From Verrucomicrobiia bacterium (GTDB lineage: Bacteria > Verrucomicrobiota > Verrucomicrobiia > Palsa-1439): DNA of 64,000 nt. This document shows, one piece after another, positions 17,563-25,272 of this stretch. The DNA lies in assembly GCA_022072455.1 (NCBI GenBank), contig JAJVHY010000003.1:124001-188000 (forward strand), in the 5' to 3' direction. A model generated the notes under the pieces. It did not search any database and was not told the origin of the DNA. It worked only from the letters and a program-made list of their open reading frames with translations. Positions within the stretch are counted from its first letter, which is position 1; each line of letters begins with the position of its first letter. A program made the translations under genes and the position numbers.

Positions 17563-19308
17563 ATGACGGAAGTAATCAGCGGCCGGATGGGGCGCCGTTT
17601 TTGGGCGTACGTGCATCCGTACCGGCGGTGGCTGGGAGTGGCGTTTGTTGGGAATGTTACCACGGTGGCGATGGTTTTAATGACGCCGTTGTTGGTGAAA
17701 TTCGTGATTGATGACGCGATCCCGGGGCGGAATGTGGCGTTGTTGTTGGGGTTGGTGGGGGTGTACCTCGTGATGAACGTGGTCCGGCAAATCATCGGGT
17801 ACGGCCACGCGTTCCTGCAGAATTACGTCGGGCAACATGTGGTGTTCGATATCCGCAAGAGCGTGTTTCACCATCTGCAATTGTTGCACCTGTCATTTTA
17901 CGAGCAGCAGAAAACCGCGAGCCTCGTCAACCGCGTCATCAATGACGTCAGCACGATTCAGGATTTCATCGTGACGGCGTTTGGGACGATTGCCAATTCA
18001 TTGGTGGCGCTGGTGTTGGCGTTGGGGATCATGCTCTGGTTGAATTGGAAGCTAACGCTGCTGTGTCTGTTGGTGTTGCCGGTGTATTTTGTGGTGTTGC
18101 GGCGGTTTCGAAAACGGTTGCACTCGATGTCGCACGATATCCGGGAGCGGCAGGCGGCTTTGGCCGGGATGCTCGGGGAGACGTTCAGCGGGATCAAGGT
18201 GGTCAAATCGTTCGGTCAGGAGGATTACGAGCGGGCGCGGTTTGAATCGGCGATTCAGGATAATTTCATGCCAGAACTGGGGCTGAAGATGTTGAGCATC
18301 CGGATGGGGGCGGTGTTGGGGCCGGTCACTGATTTTACGTTTGGAATGGTACTGGTGATCGGCGGTTGGGCGGTGATGGGCGGGGGGATGACAACCGGAG
18401 AGTTGGTCGCATTTACCGGGTATTTGAATGTGTTGTTTGGACCGATGTCGGCGTTTGCGTCGCTGCTCCAGGTGTCGGTCAGCGCGCGGACGGGGTTTGA
18501 GCGCATCGTGCAGTTGCTCGATACGAAACCAAAGGTCACGCAAGACCCGCAGCCGGTCCGGCTGCCGGCCATTCGCGGGCAGGTGACGTTTGAGCATGTC
18601 GGTTTTCAATATGGTGAGTTGCCGACGATGCAGGACGTGACCTTGGATGTGCCGGCGGGCGAGGTGATCGCGTTGGTCGGGCCGAGTGGTGGTGGCAAGT
18701 CCACGTTGATGAGTTTGCTGACGCGGTTTCATGATCCCGGGCAGGGGCGGATTCTGATTGATGGCGTGGATTTGCGCCGGTTGGATTACGACCTTTACCG
18801 GAAGCAAATCGGCATTGTTTTGCAGGACAGTTTTCTCTTTTCCGGGACGATTGAAGAAAATATCCGGTACGGGAAGCCGACGGCCACGCTGGAGGAGTTG
18901 CGCGCCGCCGCCCGGCAAGCGAATGCGTTGGAGTTCATTGAGCAGATGCCGGGTGGGTTTAAGGCGCGTGTCGGGCACGGCGGGGCGACGTTGTCTGGTG
19001 GGCAACGGCAGCGGGTGGCGATTGCCCGGGCGTTGTTGAAAGACCCGCGGATTTTGATTTTTGACGAGGCGACCAGTGCGCTCGACACGGAAAGCGAGGC
19101 GTTGATCCAGGAATCGCTCGGGCGGTTGTTGCAAGGGCGGACGGTGTTCATTGTGGCGCACCGCTTGAGTACGATTCAGCGGGCGAACCGGATCGTCGTG
19201 CTGGAGAAAGGCCGCATCGTGCAAGTTGGTACCCATCAGGAATTGCTCGGTCGCGACGGTTTGTACCGGCGGTTAAACCAGCCGCATGTGGTGGACAAGG
19301 TGGCGTGA
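17563..19308 (+). CDS. ABC exporter half-transporter (MsbA-like)
   Basis: The protein has 581 residues from the ATG at 17563; a TTG at 17527 in the same frame is an alternative start. An N-terminal six-helix membrane domain (e.g. WLGVAFVGNVTTVAMVLMTPLLVKFVIDDAIPG) is followed by a nucleotide-binding domain with Walker A GPSGGGKSTL, Q-loop LQDSFLFSGTIEENI, signature LSGGQRQR, Walker B ILIFDEATSALD and switch VAHRLSTI. It works as a dimer exporting lipids, peptides or drugs. Its stop overlaps the GTG of the membrane fusion protein by 4 bp, which suggests a type-I-like export pair. No substrate gene is adjacent. Confidence 0.9.
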   Translation: MTEVISGRMGRRFWAYVHPYRRWLGVAFVGNVTTVAMVLMTPLLVKFVIDDAIPGRNVALLLGLVGVYLVMNVVRQIIGYGHAFLQNYVGQHVVFDIRKSVFHHLQLLHLSFYEQQKTASLVNRVINDVSTIQDFIVTAFGTIANSLVALVLALGIMLWLNWKLTLLCLLVLPVYFVVLRRFRKRLHSMSHDIRERQAALAGMLGETFSGIKVVKSFGQEDYERARFESAIQDNFMPELGLKMLSIRMGAVLGPVTDFTFGMVLVIGGWAVMGGGMTTGELVAFTGYLNVLFGPMSAFASLLQVSVSARTGFERIVQLLDTKPKVTQDPQPVRLPAIRGQVTFEHVGFQYGELPTMQDVTLDVPAGEVIALVGPSGGGKSTLMSLLTRFHDPGQGRILIDGVDLRRLDYDLYRKQIGIVLQDSFLFSGTIEENIRYGKPTATLEELRAAARQANALEFIEQMPGGFKARVGHGGATLSGGQRQRVAIARALLKDPRILIFDEATSALDTESEALIQESLGRLLQGRTVFIVAHRLSTIQRANRIVVLEKGRIVQVGTHQELLGRDGLYRRLNQPHVVDKVA

Positions 19309-20381
19309 GCGACGAGTTTCAAACGACGCTGCGTAAGATTCGGCGGTTGATCATTGGCGGGGTGGCCGGCTTTGTCATCGTGGCCGGGGTGGTGGTTGGG
19401 TTTGTGCCGATTGACGAGAAGGTGTCGGCGACGGGGACGATTGTCGCGGAAGCGGAAACGTTTCTGTATGCCCCCGATACAGGAGTCCTGAAAACGCTGG
19501 CAGTCACCGAAGGGGCGACCGTGCGGGCTGGTGATGAACTGCTGGTGGTGGCGGCGCCGGATGAGGAAAACCGGCGGCTGGAGTTGGCTGCGGCCCTCCG
19601 CGAAGCCGAAGCTGTGGCCGCACTCAAGAAGGTTCAACTCGAACGAATTACCAAGTTTCCTTTGCCAAAAGAATTCTGGCACGCTCGCGCGGAACTGGCC
19701 GAAGCGGAGGAGACCGTCCGGCATGCCATCGTCGAACGGCAACGGTACCAGGAGTTGTTCGCCACCAAGCTGGCCAGTGAAGTTGATTTTGACCAACGCC
19801 GGCTCAAAGAGCAGCTTGCCCTCACAGCGCGGGAAAAAGCGCGGGCGAATGTGGCTGTCCTCGATCAGGGTTTGGCGCAGGACATTCTCACGGAAGCAGC
19901 CGCCGAACTCACCGCCGCCACCGCCAAGTTGGAGAGGCTCAAAACCGATTTGGCGATTTGTGAAAATCAGATTGACCAGCGGCGCTTGCGCGCCCCGTCT
20001 GCCGGGCGGGTAACGCTATTGCTCAAACGGCGCCCCGGCGAAGCAGTCGTGAAAGGGGAGGAACTCATCCATCTCGCGAGCGGTGAACCGAATCAGGCCC
20101 GCCTGTTTGTCGGTGAAACGATGTTTCATCGGGTGCGAGTCGGTCAGCAGGTCCGGCTGCGTTCGCACGCCTTCGACGCGCTTCGATATGGATATGTCAC
20201 AGCACGCGTTGAGCACGTCGCGCTCGAACCGAGCCGCGATGTGCCGGGCCGATATTTGGTCAAAGCCCGCATCGAGAAAACACCACTCCCGTTAGTACTG
20301 GGGTCAACGGTGGAGGGTGACATCATTCTCCGCCGCCTGCCGATCTGGCGGCTGCTCCTGCCGGCGCGGGGTGAACTTTGA
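19305..20381 (+). CDS. HlyD-family membrane fusion protein
   Basis: The 358-residue protein starts at a GTG overlapping the upstream ABC gene. It has one N-terminal membrane helix (LIIGGVAGFVIVAGVVVGFV), a first half-lipoyl segment (VSATGTIVAEAETFLYAPDTGVLKTLAV and VRAGDELLVV), a long helical hairpin rich in Ala, Glu and Lys, then the second lipoyl half (LRAPSAGRVTLLLKRRPGEAVVKGEELIHLA) and a beta-barrel region. It would bridge the ABC exporter to the periplasm or an outer-membrane channel. No TolC-like gene lies nearby. Confidence 0.85.
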   Translation: MSDEFQTTLRKIRRLIIGGVAGFVIVAGVVVGFVPIDEKVSATGTIVAEAETFLYAPDTGVLKTLAVTEGATVRAGDELLVVAAPDEENRRLELAAALREAEAVAALKKVQLERITKFPLPKEFWHARAELAEAEETVRHAIVERQRYQELFATKLASEVDFDQRRLKEQLALTAREKARANVAVLDQGLAQDILTEAAAELTAATAKLERLKTDLAICENQIDQRRLRAPSAGRVTLLLKRRPGEAVVKGEELIHLASGEPNQARLFVGETMFHRVRVGQQVRLRSHAFDALRYGYVTARVEHVALEPSRDVPGRYLVKARIEKTPLPLVLGSTVEGDIILRRLPIWRLLLPARGEL

Positions 20382-20422
20382 CTTGATTTGCAGCAGAAAA
20401 GCATGAGAATGCTGACTGTGCT

Positions 20423-20496
20423 GCGGGCGTAGCATAGTGGTAATGCATCGGCTTCCCAAGCCGGCTAGGAGGGTTCGATTCCCTTCGCCCGCTCCA
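20423..20496 (+). tRNA. tRNA-Gly(CCC), with encoded CCA end
   Basis: A full cloverleaf can be drawn: acceptor stem GCGGGCG with CGCCCGC, D-arm AGCATAGTGGTAATGC, anticodon stem TCGGC with GCCGG around loop TTCCCAA (anticodon CCC), and T-arm AGGG-TTCGATT-CCCT. Discriminator T and CCA follow. The 3' half is the left boundary of an integrated island; the gene itself is intact. Confidence 0.95.
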
Positions 20497-20501
20497 ATTT
20501 T
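20452..20501 (+). repeat. attL: 50-bp direct repeat in the tRNA-Gly 3' half
   Basis: The 50 bases from the anticodon loop through the CCA end and the following 'aatttt' are identical to 36691-36740. A duplicated tRNA 3' end is the standard footprint of tyrosine-recombinase integration. Confidence 0.9.
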
Positions 20502-20505
20502 GCAA

Positions 20506-20510
20506 CTAAC
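20506..20510. repeat. 5-bp target site duplication, left copy (CTAAC)
   Basis: CTAAC directly precedes the TG terminus of the Mu-like transposon and is repeated directly after its CA terminus at 30690-30694. A 5-bp duplication is typical of Mu and Tn7-type transposition. Confidence 0.85.
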
Positions 20511-20518
20511 TGAGCATT

Positions 20519-20538
20519 ACGGGAAAACTTGTCCGGTT
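20519..20538 (+). repeat. End site L1 of the Mu-like transposon
   Basis: The 20-bp word ACGGGAAAACTTGTCCGGTT begins 8 bp inside the left terminus. It matches R1 at the right end in 18 of 20 positions and L2 in 18 of 20, so it is probably a transposase-binding site. Confidence 0.8.
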
Positions 20539-20630
20539 CCTTGAAATGGCTTGAGTTAGCCTTGGTTTGCTTGAACTACCTACAGGAAGGTGACTTATAC
20601 AGAGGCGATTCAAGACTCTATTTGTCCAGG

Positions 20631-20763
20631 CCTTACGCTGCTGTGGCGGTTCAGCCCTTACGCATCGCATTGTGTAAGTAGCTGATTTGCAGCGATGGCA
20701 TCCCCAAAGTCAGTCAAAACCGGACATCTTTTCCCGTATTGGAGGTGCGTAAGGCGTAAGGGC
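20631..20763. repeat. Inverted repeats of GCCCTTACGC near the left end
   Basis: CCTTACGC (20631-20638) and GCCCTTACGC (20654-20663) recur as exact reverse complements GCGTAAGG (20747-20754) and GCGTAAGGGC (20754-20763), surrounding L2. They may be repressor or enhancer sites, or form a cruciform. Confidence 0.5.
20718..20737 (-). repeat. Second end site L2 of the Mu-like transposon
   Basis: Read on the minus strand this is ACGGGAAAAGATGTCCGGTT, identical to L1 except for two central bases, and in the opposite orientation to L1. An additional internal site at one end is a common feature of Mu and Tn7-type elements. Confidence 0.7.
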
Positions 20764-20852
20764 AAATCAAGCCGCGAAGTGCTCGCAGATCGTTGGCGGC
20801 GGGGTCGACAATAGCTCGCGGACGGTTCGCGGACTATCGGCAAGTACGCAAG

Positions 20853-21281
20853 TTACTGGTCGGGATCGTCGGTTTCCGGCGTCGTCAACGATGTTTTGAT
20901 CTCAGCGATGAATTGGCGTATGCGCGGCCCTCGGACAGTGTCCGCGTTCGTTTTCTGCCATGTGGCAAAGCCGGCGTAGTAGAGTGGCTCTTGATCGTCC
21001 GGCAACACAGCTTCGCGGATACTCGTGAGGTAGCCAACAAACAAGCCGCTCACATCGTAAAAACCAACGGCCAAAGAGTGAACTCGTTTGCAGTAGGCGA
21101 ACTCCAACACGTGTCCGCCGGACAGGTTGTCATTGTTGGCCTCAAACCAAAACACCCGGTGTTCGTCCAGTAGCTCCATGGTGCCGACAAGAAACACGAG
21201 TGACTCGCCGCCGCCCTTGCGCGGAATTTCCAACACCGCCCCGCCGTTCACCAAGTCGTTGATAGTTTCTCGGGCGTCCAT
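20853..21281 (-). CDS. Unrecognised protein, paralogue of the gene at 24036-24485
   Basis: From the ATG at 21281 (MDARETINDLVNGGAVLEI) the protein has 142 residues; the longer open frame upstream runs through the 60-residue gene and is discounted. I do not recognise the family. The C-terminal half, FAYCKRVHSLAVGFYDVSG with LTSIREAVLPD and FATWQK, aligns with FTRVRRLHALALGFYNDRG, AQIRECKLGD and FVTWEK in the rightward-arm protein at 24036. The two genes therefore look like diverged duplicates placed in opposite arms of one transposon. It is the gene nearest the left end, the usual place for cargo or accessory genes. Confidence 0.65.
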   Translation of the reverse strand: MDARETINDLVNGGAVLEIPRKGGGESLVFLVGTMELLDEHRVFWFEANNDNLSGGHVLEFAYCKRVHSLAVGFYDVSGLFVGYLTSIREAVLPDDQEPLYYAGFATWQKTNADTVRGPRIRQFIAEIKTSLTTPETDDPDQ

Positions 21282-21289
21282 TACTTGGC

Positions 21290-21472
21290 TCAGGCGGGTT
21301 TGGTCGGCGTGTTCGCGCTGGGCGGATTCTTCAACCGTGAACGTCGCAGGGTTTCCATCTGCGCGGCGCTCTCCGCCGCGGTCAGCATCGGTTGCCGCTC
21401 GCGCGAGGCTTTCAACTTCGCCCGGGCCTGGGCGATTTTCTGCGGATCGGTTTCGACAGTCGGTTTGTTCAT
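21290..21472 (-). CDS. Small unrecognised protein of the Mu-like transposon
   Basis: A 60-residue frame beginning MNKPTVETDPQKIAQARAKL and rich in Ala, Lys, Arg and Gln; probably one helix (QARAKLKASRERQPMLTAAESAAQMETLRRSRL). It ends 8 bp before the paralogue gene at 21281 and both read leftward. No family recognised; coding status rests on spacing and composition. Confidence 0.45.
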   Translation of the reverse strand: MNKPTVETDPQKIAQARAKLKASRERQPMLTAAESAAQMETLRRSRLKNPPSANTPTKPA

Positions 21473-21580
21473 TGGTTCCTTTGATTATAGGGGTCACGGC
21501 CACCGCTTTTGTGCAGACCATAAAACCGGGACCGCGCAACGGCAGCGCACGGCCCCGGTTTCGGCTCCGGCAACTGCCAG

Positions 21581-22450
21581 CTACATCGTCCTGACTGATT
21601 CGAGCAACTCACTCTCGCACATCGCGCGGATGCCTTCCAGAAACAAGCCAGCAGCGTCCCCGATTGAGGCAAGCAGCGCGCTCTCTTTCGTTGCGGCGCA
21701 AATCCTCACAAGTGCTGCGGGAGCATCCTTGAATTGCAGTCCCCAAAGAACATCTACGGCCTCGGCGACTCCCGCCGCTGTTTCCATCATATATCCGTTA
21801 AGCTGCGCTGATCCCCGGACGATTTTATCAAGCGCGGCGTGCTCGTGGGTCAATACGGGGGCACATCCAGCAATCAGATCGCGCCACCCTTCAAGACGTC
21901 CGAGTGCATCACACATTTTATCATTCTGGGCATCGTTCCAAGCCTCGGCGATATTCATCGCTCCGATGTCTGTCACCCCGCGGCCCTGCCAGCGTAGCCA
22001 TGGATGCTGCACCCCGGATAGGCCAACGGCTTTTGAGTCTCGGGTATGAACCACCACTTCGTAGAGGCCATCGGGGTAATATGCCGCGCCTTTTCCTGCG
22101 CCCACGCGCTCCCAAACGGCAGCCATCAGCGCCTTAACAATCCAAGAATCGCGCGCCCAATCTTTTAGATTTAACATCGCGCAAAGACGCTGCCTGCCAG
22201 TGACGGCAGGACAGCACGGGCCGTGTTGGTGCTCCACCGATAAGCGCAACTGCAACGAGGCGGCGGCAACAATGGCGGCATCGCTTGCCGGCTCTTTGAG
22301 TCCCAGTAGAGCCAACATCCGCCGCCGCTGCTCACTTCTGTCGTCGTTGGCGGTTTCCGTTTCGCCGAACTTCTTGGCGGCGGCTTTGATCTCCGCGTCG
22401 GAAGCGTCGGCGGATAAATTGAGTATGACGCAAACGAGTTTCTTGTATAT
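21581..22450 (-). CDS. Triple-repeat protein with gpI-like helical motifs; start unclear
   Basis: The frame is open upstream to 22690, but that part overlaps the HTH gene. Three related segments occur: LVCVILNLSADASDAEIKAA, MLALLGLKEPASDAAIVAA and LCAMLNLKDWARDSWIVKA. This leucine-rich 'LLGL...AS...I.AA' motif resembles C-terminal repeats of Mu-like gpI proteins (a protease/scaffold), but the rest (YYPDGLYEVVVHTRDSKAVG, WLRWQGRGVTDIGAMNIAEAW) is unfamiliar. The first repeat lies upstream of the first ATG (22318), so the true start must be earlier. No ATG, GTG or TTG is available between the HTH stop and that repeat; an ATA at 22450 with a GGAAAG 12 nt upstream, or a +1 frameshift from the HTH gene, are candidates. 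Confidence 0.5.
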   Translation of the reverse strand: MYKKLVCVILNLSADASDAEIKAAAKKFGETETANDDRSEQRRRMLALLGLKEPASDAAIVAAASLQLRLSVEHQHGPCCPAVTGRQRLCAMLNLKDWARDSWIVKALMAAVWERVGAGKGAAYYPDGLYEVVVHTRDSKAVGLSGVQHPWLRWQGRGVTDIGAMNIAEAWNDAQNDKMCDALGRLEGWRDLIAGCAPVLTHEHAALDKIVRGSAQLNGYMMETAAGVAEAVDVLWGLQFKDAPAALVRICAATKESALLASIGDAAGLFLEGIRAMCESELLESVRTM

Positions 22451-22454
22451 GCCG

Positions 22455-22658
22455 TCAGCGTTTCTTTCCTGTTGACGTTCCGGACGCGGTGTCAGGGAAC
22501 AATTTTCTAAAGTGCGATAGATATAAACCGCGCGGCTTGCTGATCCCTTGCTCCCACGCGCGGAGCGTGGCGAGATTAACCTCCCACTTTTGCGCGGCTT
22601 GGCGTTGCGTGAGCCCCTGTTTTTCGCGTTCCGCTTTGAGTTTGCGGGCGTAGTCCAT
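22455..22658 (-). CDS. Small HTH (XRE-type) regulator
   Basis: A 67-residue protein that is almost entirely one helix-turn-helix domain: KLKAEREKQGLTQRQAAQKWEVNLATLRAWEQGISKPRG, with recognition helix near residues 28-37. It lies between the main repressor and the triple-repeat gene in the leftward arm of the transposon, and its stop codon is followed within 5 bp by the presumed start of the triple-repeat gene. It is probably a regulator of transposon genes. Confidence 0.7.
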   Translation of the reverse strand: MDYARKLKAEREKQGLTQRQAAQKWEVNLATLRAWEQGISKPRGLYLSHFRKLFPDTASGTSTGKKR

Positions 22659-22822
22659 TTGGTGTTAGCCTCCTGCTTGGTTCGGTGCATCTGCTCTCTC
22701 CTTTTAGGGTTGTGGTTGCACTGCGCTAGGCCGCCGGTGCATCAACACTGGCGGCCACTTCTGAGAGAGGAAGTACTAAGTTTAGTACTTGGCGTCAACA
22801 CATTTCGCTGAGACCTTGGGAG

Positions 22823-23446
22823 CTATTTCGGCGGCATTACGTAATGCCTGGCTTCAGCGCGCGCCCGGAGTTCGTTAAGAAACACCGTCACAATGTCGAG
22901 GTAGCACTTTCGCATCTTGGGACGCTCTTCTTCACTTGCCGACTTGGTGAAAGCTAAAGCGTTCTGGACAAGATCAATCTCCGAAAGCCTTGGAGCCAAA
23001 TCTACAGCCCCGCGACTTTTTGTAACCTCGGTCAGAATGATCTTCTCCAGCGGGTTATCTGCAAACCAACGCTCGAAGGGCGCCTTCAAAAAGAGATCGT
23101 AGCAACGGGCAAAATCGAGCCGCCGTGCGACCACAGAATGCAGTAGTGCCTGCTCGTTCACGTTTACCTCGGTCAACGTCACATGCGGGCGCTTGGGTTC
23201 TGCTCCAGTCGCCAACCAGCGAGGATTTAGGTCAAGCACACGACAAATGTGCAGGCCAATTGTAAAAGGGATTCTCGAACGGCCTGACTCATAGTCGGCC
23301 AGGGCCGTCCGCTTCACACCAATTCGATCAGCCAGTTCTTGTTGGCCAAAACGTTCCTCCAGCCGCACGCTTCTAAGTCGCTCTGCTACCGGAGAAACAC
23401 CCGCTGAGCGTGCGGCACGTGAACTAACCTTATATTTCGCTACCAC
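22823..23446 (-). CDS. XRE-family repressor of the Mu-like transposon
   Basis: A GTG at 23446 gives 207 residues (VVAKYKVSSRAARSAGVSPVAERL); a GTG at 23458 is also possible, and the ATG at 23614 would take the gene across the operator and into the start of the divergent gene. The HTH is RLEERFGQQELADRIGVKRTALADYESGRSRIPF, followed by a C-terminal domain without recognised family (LDFARCYDLFLKAPFERWFADNPLEKIILTEV). By position it is the counterpart of Mu c repressor: leftward, at the divergent control region, facing the rightward transposition genes. Confidence 0.7.
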   Translation of the reverse strand: MVAKYKVSSRAARSAGVSPVAERLRSVRLEERFGQQELADRIGVKRTALADYESGRSRIPFTIGLHICRVLDLNPRWLATGAEPKRPHVTLTEVNVNEQALLHSVVARRLDFARCYDLFLKAPFERWFADNPLEKIILTEVTKSRGAVDLAPRLSEIDLVQNALAFTKSASEEERPKMRKCYLDIVTVFLNELRARAEARHYVMPPK

Positions 23447-23503
23447 AATTGGACACACTACTGCCTCCGTCTGGAACACGGAAGTCAGAAAAGACTTGCA
23501 TGA

Positions 23504-23521
23504 AACCACTATATTGTGGTT
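23504..23521. promoter_or_regulatory. Operator-like palindrome in the divergent control region
   Basis: AACCAC-tatatt-GTGGTT forms a perfect 6-bp-arm inverted repeat between the leftward repressor (start 23446) and the rightward HTH gene (start 23614). A related word, accacaattgg, overlaps the repressor start at 23442-23452. Both suggest repressor binding sites. Confidence 0.5.
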
Positions 23522-23613
23522 GCATCCACACCGTGATAGATGCATGGATTTATGCCCCCTGTGGCCTCTGTGGCTACCCAACCAGACTGACGAAGCACTA
23601 GGATGCCGCCCCA

Positions 23614-24039
23614 ATGATAAAGGTACATGGCGCCGTCATTCGATCTGAGTTGATCAGGCGTGGTCTTACTTACCACGATCTCGCCCGTAAGACCGGCATG
23701 AACGCCCGCGTCGTGGCGAACTTGATCTGCGAAAACGAGCATACCCCAAGCCTTCAATCTCGACTCGAATCAGCGCTTGGCTTTGCCGTGTGGGATAGCC
23801 TTTCGCATTTTGAGAAGCGCAAGCACATGGCGAAATTCTTTGGTGTTGACCCCTGCACATTGCTGCATCCCGAGTTGAAAACGCTGGCGCGGAAACGTGG
23901 AGTTGAGATCACGAAGGGACACGCTTCCCGCCGCCAAATTCTTGCTTCGCTTGAAGCTGACTTCGATACGGCAACCGCCGCCGTCGCGGACATTTTGGCC
24001 ACAGAGAACGGCAACACCCAACCCAAAGGAGCACGATGA
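23614..24039 (+). CDS. HTH protein opening the rightward arm (Ner-like by position)
   Basis: The 141-residue protein has an N-terminal HTH: SELIRRGLTYHDLARKTGMNARVVANLICENEHTPSLQSRLESALGFAVWDSLSHFEKR, a pattern like the small Nlp/Ner regulators of transposable phages although longer. The C-terminal part (ITKGHASRRQILASLEADFDTATAAVADILATENG) is probably helical. Its stop overlaps the next start by 4 bp (ATGA). In Mu, Ner sits between c and A and shuts down early transcription; that role here is inferred from position only. Confidence 0.6.
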   Translation: MIKVHGAVIRSELIRRGLTYHDLARKTGMNARVVANLICENEHTPSLQSRLESALGFAVWDSLSHFEKRKHMAKFFGVDPCTLLHPELKTLARKRGVEITKGHASRRQILASLEADFDTATAAVADILATENGNTQPKGAR

Positions 24040-24485
24040 ACGCAACACAAATTCTCTCTGACTTGGTTTTCGACCGGGGCGCAATCATCCAGTTGTGGGC
24101 CGATGGCGCCCCCAAGGATGAGCCAGTGATGCTGATCGGCTGGGCAGAGATTGTCCATCCGAAGTCCCCGAGATCGGAGTTTGAAGCGCAGACATTCCCG
24201 GGCGTGCTTGTTTACTCGCCCGCAGGGCCGGTCGACGTGACCGGCAAGCCGCTGGTCTTCACCCGGGTGCGCCGCTTGCACGCGTTGGCCCTCGGATTTT
24301 ACAACGACCGTGGCGAGCTGATCGCCATTGTTGCGCAGATTCGGGAGTGCAAATTGGGCGACTCAGTCGAGCGAGCACTCGCCGCCGATTTTGTCACGTG
24401 GGAAAAGCACTCAGCAGCGCCTGCCGTTCAGACGGCCATCGCCAACGCCAGAGCCGCCGCTATCGCGAGGGTAACCCGTGGCTGA
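24036..24485 (+). CDS. Unrecognised protein, paralogue of the gene at 20853-21281
   Basis: The 149-residue protein begins MNATQILSDLVFDRGAIIQLW. Its central part, FTRVRRLHALALGFYNDRGELIAIVAQIRECKLGD, resembles FAYCKRVHSLAVGFYDVSGLFVGYLTSIREAVLPD of the left-end gene, and the following FVTWEK matches FATWQK. Gene coupling is tight: it overlaps its upstream neighbour by 4 bp and its downstream neighbour by 8 bp. No known domain seen. Confidence 0.7.
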   Translation: MNATQILSDLVFDRGAIIQLWADGAPKDEPVMLIGWAEIVHPKSPRSEFEAQTFPGVLVYSPAGPVDVTGKPLVFTRVRRLHALALGFYNDRGELIAIVAQIRECKLGDSVERALAADFVTWEKHSAAPAVQTAIANARAAAIARVTRG

Positions 24486-25272
24486 GGCTCCTTACCGCTG
24501 GATCGGCCCGGTCACGAAGTTTGAGCAGCCGAACTCCCCCGACGTGTCCCGCACACGCGACATGGAGACCTGGCTGCTCTCCTACGAAGGCCCCTACGAT
24601 TTGTTGTACGCGAGCCAGCCCGCGTGGGGAACGACCTTGCCGGGTTTGCCCAGCGACGTGAAGACTGGCGCCTGCCAGGTCGTGCGCGACGTGGGGAACA
24701 TCGGCAAGCTGACGATCCGCGCCGCGCGCGTTATCAGCGGCGGACCGGCGTTTTACAGACGCCGCCGGGAAGAATGCCAGCGCCGCATCACACTTTTGCC
24801 GCGCTACTCAGCACAAGCTGGCCAGCCCGGGTTTTTCTACGGAGTAAATGAGGAACAATTTCTTTGGTTAGATCGGGCGCTGGAGGATTTCTTCGCGACC
24901 GCGCCAAGTGCCAGCAATCCAGCGTGGGAAGTCTTCCACGCCAAGTATCCCAATACGCCAGCGGATATACCCTACATCAAACTAGTCTTGGGGCAGGCTC
25001 CGCTTTACGAGCTTTGGGGGAAAATTAAGGCAGGCACAGACAGCTATGTTGTCGGCGTGCCAATCATCGAAGAGACGAAGCACTTAAACTCCGACCCTGG
25101 CAGCGGCCAAATCTCCATTCTGGAAGCGCCGCCGGCTGCGTCGAACTATCCGAGCGGCTATATCTGGGTACGCGTGTGCGACGACGCAGCGCAGGAAGGC
25201 GACTACCCGATCTGGACGCGTTCGCGGAAATGGGCCGGCTTCGATCACGTCGATCCGGATATTTACCCATGA
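24478..25272 (+). CDS. Unrecognised protein of the Mu-like transposon
   Basis: A GTG at 24478 gives 264 residues (MAEAPYRWIGPVTKFEQPNSPDVS). It has no membrane segment, signal peptide or familiar motif; aromatic and proline-rich stretches (SYEGPYDLLYASQPAWGTTLPGLP, GYIWVRVCDDAAQEGDYPIWTRS) suggest a compact beta-rich fold. A phage-structure-like protein is conceivable but I cannot support it. It overlaps the preceding gene by 8 bp and its stop overlaps a tiny frame starting at 25269. Confidence 0.65.
   Translation: MAEAPYRWIGPVTKFEQPNSPDVSRTRDMETWLLSYEGPYDLLYASQPAWGTTLPGLPSDVKTGACQVVRDVGNIGKLTIRAARVISGGPAFYRRRREECQRRITLLPRYSAQAGQPGFFYGVNEEQFLWLDRALEDFFATAPSASNPAWEVFHAKYPNTPADIPYIKLVLGQAPLYELWGKIKAGTDSYVVGVPIIEETKHLNSDPGSGQISILEAPPAASNYPSGYIWVRVCDDAAQEGDYPIWTRSRKWAGFDHVDPDIYP

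Larger units (their letters stand above)
20511..20852. other. Left end of the Mu-like transposon, non-coding
   Basis: About 340 bp without a gene. It carries transposase-site candidates L1 and L2 and a set of GCGTAAGG-type inverted repeats; these are listed separately. The first gene, leftward reading, stops at 20853. Confidence 0.7.

Noticed and set aside
22460-22690. N-terminal extension of the triple-repeat protein over the HTH gene
   Set aside because: The other frame encodes a clear HTH domain; the extension is Arg/Ser-rich and looks like shadow translation.
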